From contig JARGFP010000031.1 in the NCBI GenBank assembly GCA_029210585.1, positions 1 to 42,727 of the forward strand: 42,727 nt of DNA, given 5' to 3'. Of this stretch, positions 42,624 through 42,727 are shown piece after piece. The translations under genes and the position numbers were made by a program. Under the pieces are notes generated by a model. The model was not told where the DNA came from and did not search any database. It saw only the letters and a program-made list of their open reading frames with translations. Position 1 is the stretch's first letter, and every line of letters starts with the position of its first letter. Source of the DNA: Bacteroidales bacterium. Lineage in GTDB: Bacteria > Bacteroidota > Bacteroidia > Bacteroidales > GCA-2748055.

Positions 42624-42727
42624 CTATTGGAAAAGTAGTTGTGCAAGTTCGTACAGGCTGCGGCGCCAGGTGTGGAACTCATGGGCAGTGCCTTCCGAAA
42701 TGTATGATACTGCATTGATTCCGGCTT
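42624..42727 (-). CDS. CE1-type esterase, C-terminal end (cut by window)
   Basis: The minus strand reads AGINAVSYISEGTAHEFHTW then RRSLYELAQLLFQ and TAG at 42624-42626. The pattern G-I-N-x-V-x-Y...G-T-x-H-E-(W/F)-x-x-W-R-R-S-L is the C-terminus of CE1/feruloyl-esterase-like enzymes, with the catalytic His in TAHEF. The rest lies outside the window. With GH43 next to it this suggests hemicellulose breakdown. Confidence 0.65.
   Translation of the reverse strand, partial: AGINAVSYISEGTAHEFHTWRRSLYELAQLLFQ

Overview
The window looks like a chromosomal segment of a Bacteroidota bacterium, probably a glycan-degrading member of the Bacteroidales/Marinilabiliales type. The evidence is a SusC/SusD pair, a hybrid two-component system of the polysaccharide-utilisation-locus (PUL) type, C-terminal sorting domains of the type IX secretion system (T9SS), lipoprotein signal peptides and Bacteroidota-type gene families. 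No rRNA, tRNA, CRISPR array, complete insertion sequence or complete transposase was seen.

Left part (1 to about 13.9 kb): a defence/accessory region full of broken genes. It holds a 5'-truncated and an intact DUF4143-type AAA+ ATPase; a large secreted or membrane-anchored protein with a putative HExxH site and about 16 YD-like repeats, preceded by a Cys-rich membrane-protein gene carrying two in-frame TAA codons; a T9SS-sorted beta-propeller protein on an AT-rich, inverted-repeat-flanked segment; a gutted exonuclease-RecQ-like helicase; fragments of ORF6N and MazF/PemK genes; an intact DUF6880-like gene; and two copies of a winged-helix + nucleotidyltransferase gene pair. One copy of that pair is intact (12.5-13.7 kb) and one is decayed (5.9-6.9 kb). 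Both have a CGCG-centred repeat just upstream of the first start codon. This pair is my best candidate for an under-described toxin-antitoxin or phage-defence system.

Middle part (14.0 to 38.4 kb): carbohydrate metabolism. A Gfo/Idh oxidoreductase, a PmoA/DUF6807 protein and a TIM-barrel isomerase-like protein form one minus-strand operon. A second minus-strand run reads GH130 phosphorylase-like enzyme, MFS transporter, a putative new-type glycosidase lipoprotein, SusC, SusD and a LamG lipoprotein, ending at a clear terminator; a further secreted putative glycosidase follows. Divergently on the plus strand lie a 1034-residue T9SS-sorted paralogue of the glycosidase-like lipoprotein, then the 1385-residue hybrid sensor-regulator and a cold-shock protein. 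GH130 suggests a beta-mannoside-containing glycan as substrate (inference).

Right part (38.4 kb to end): remnants of DUF2200, alpha/beta-hydrolase and serine-hydrolase genes, then an esterase-TPR protein, a small lipoprotein, a GH43-like enzyme and the 3' end of a CE1-type esterase cut by the window edge.

A theme across the window is that intergenic spaces contain short pieces of genes: three DUF2200 5' ends, three copies of one palindromic ORF6N codon block, an ORF6N 3' part, a DUF6880 fragment 89% identical to the intact gene, and a 27-bp exact copy of part of the 800-residue protein gene. All functional statements rest on motif reading by eye; no database search was run.
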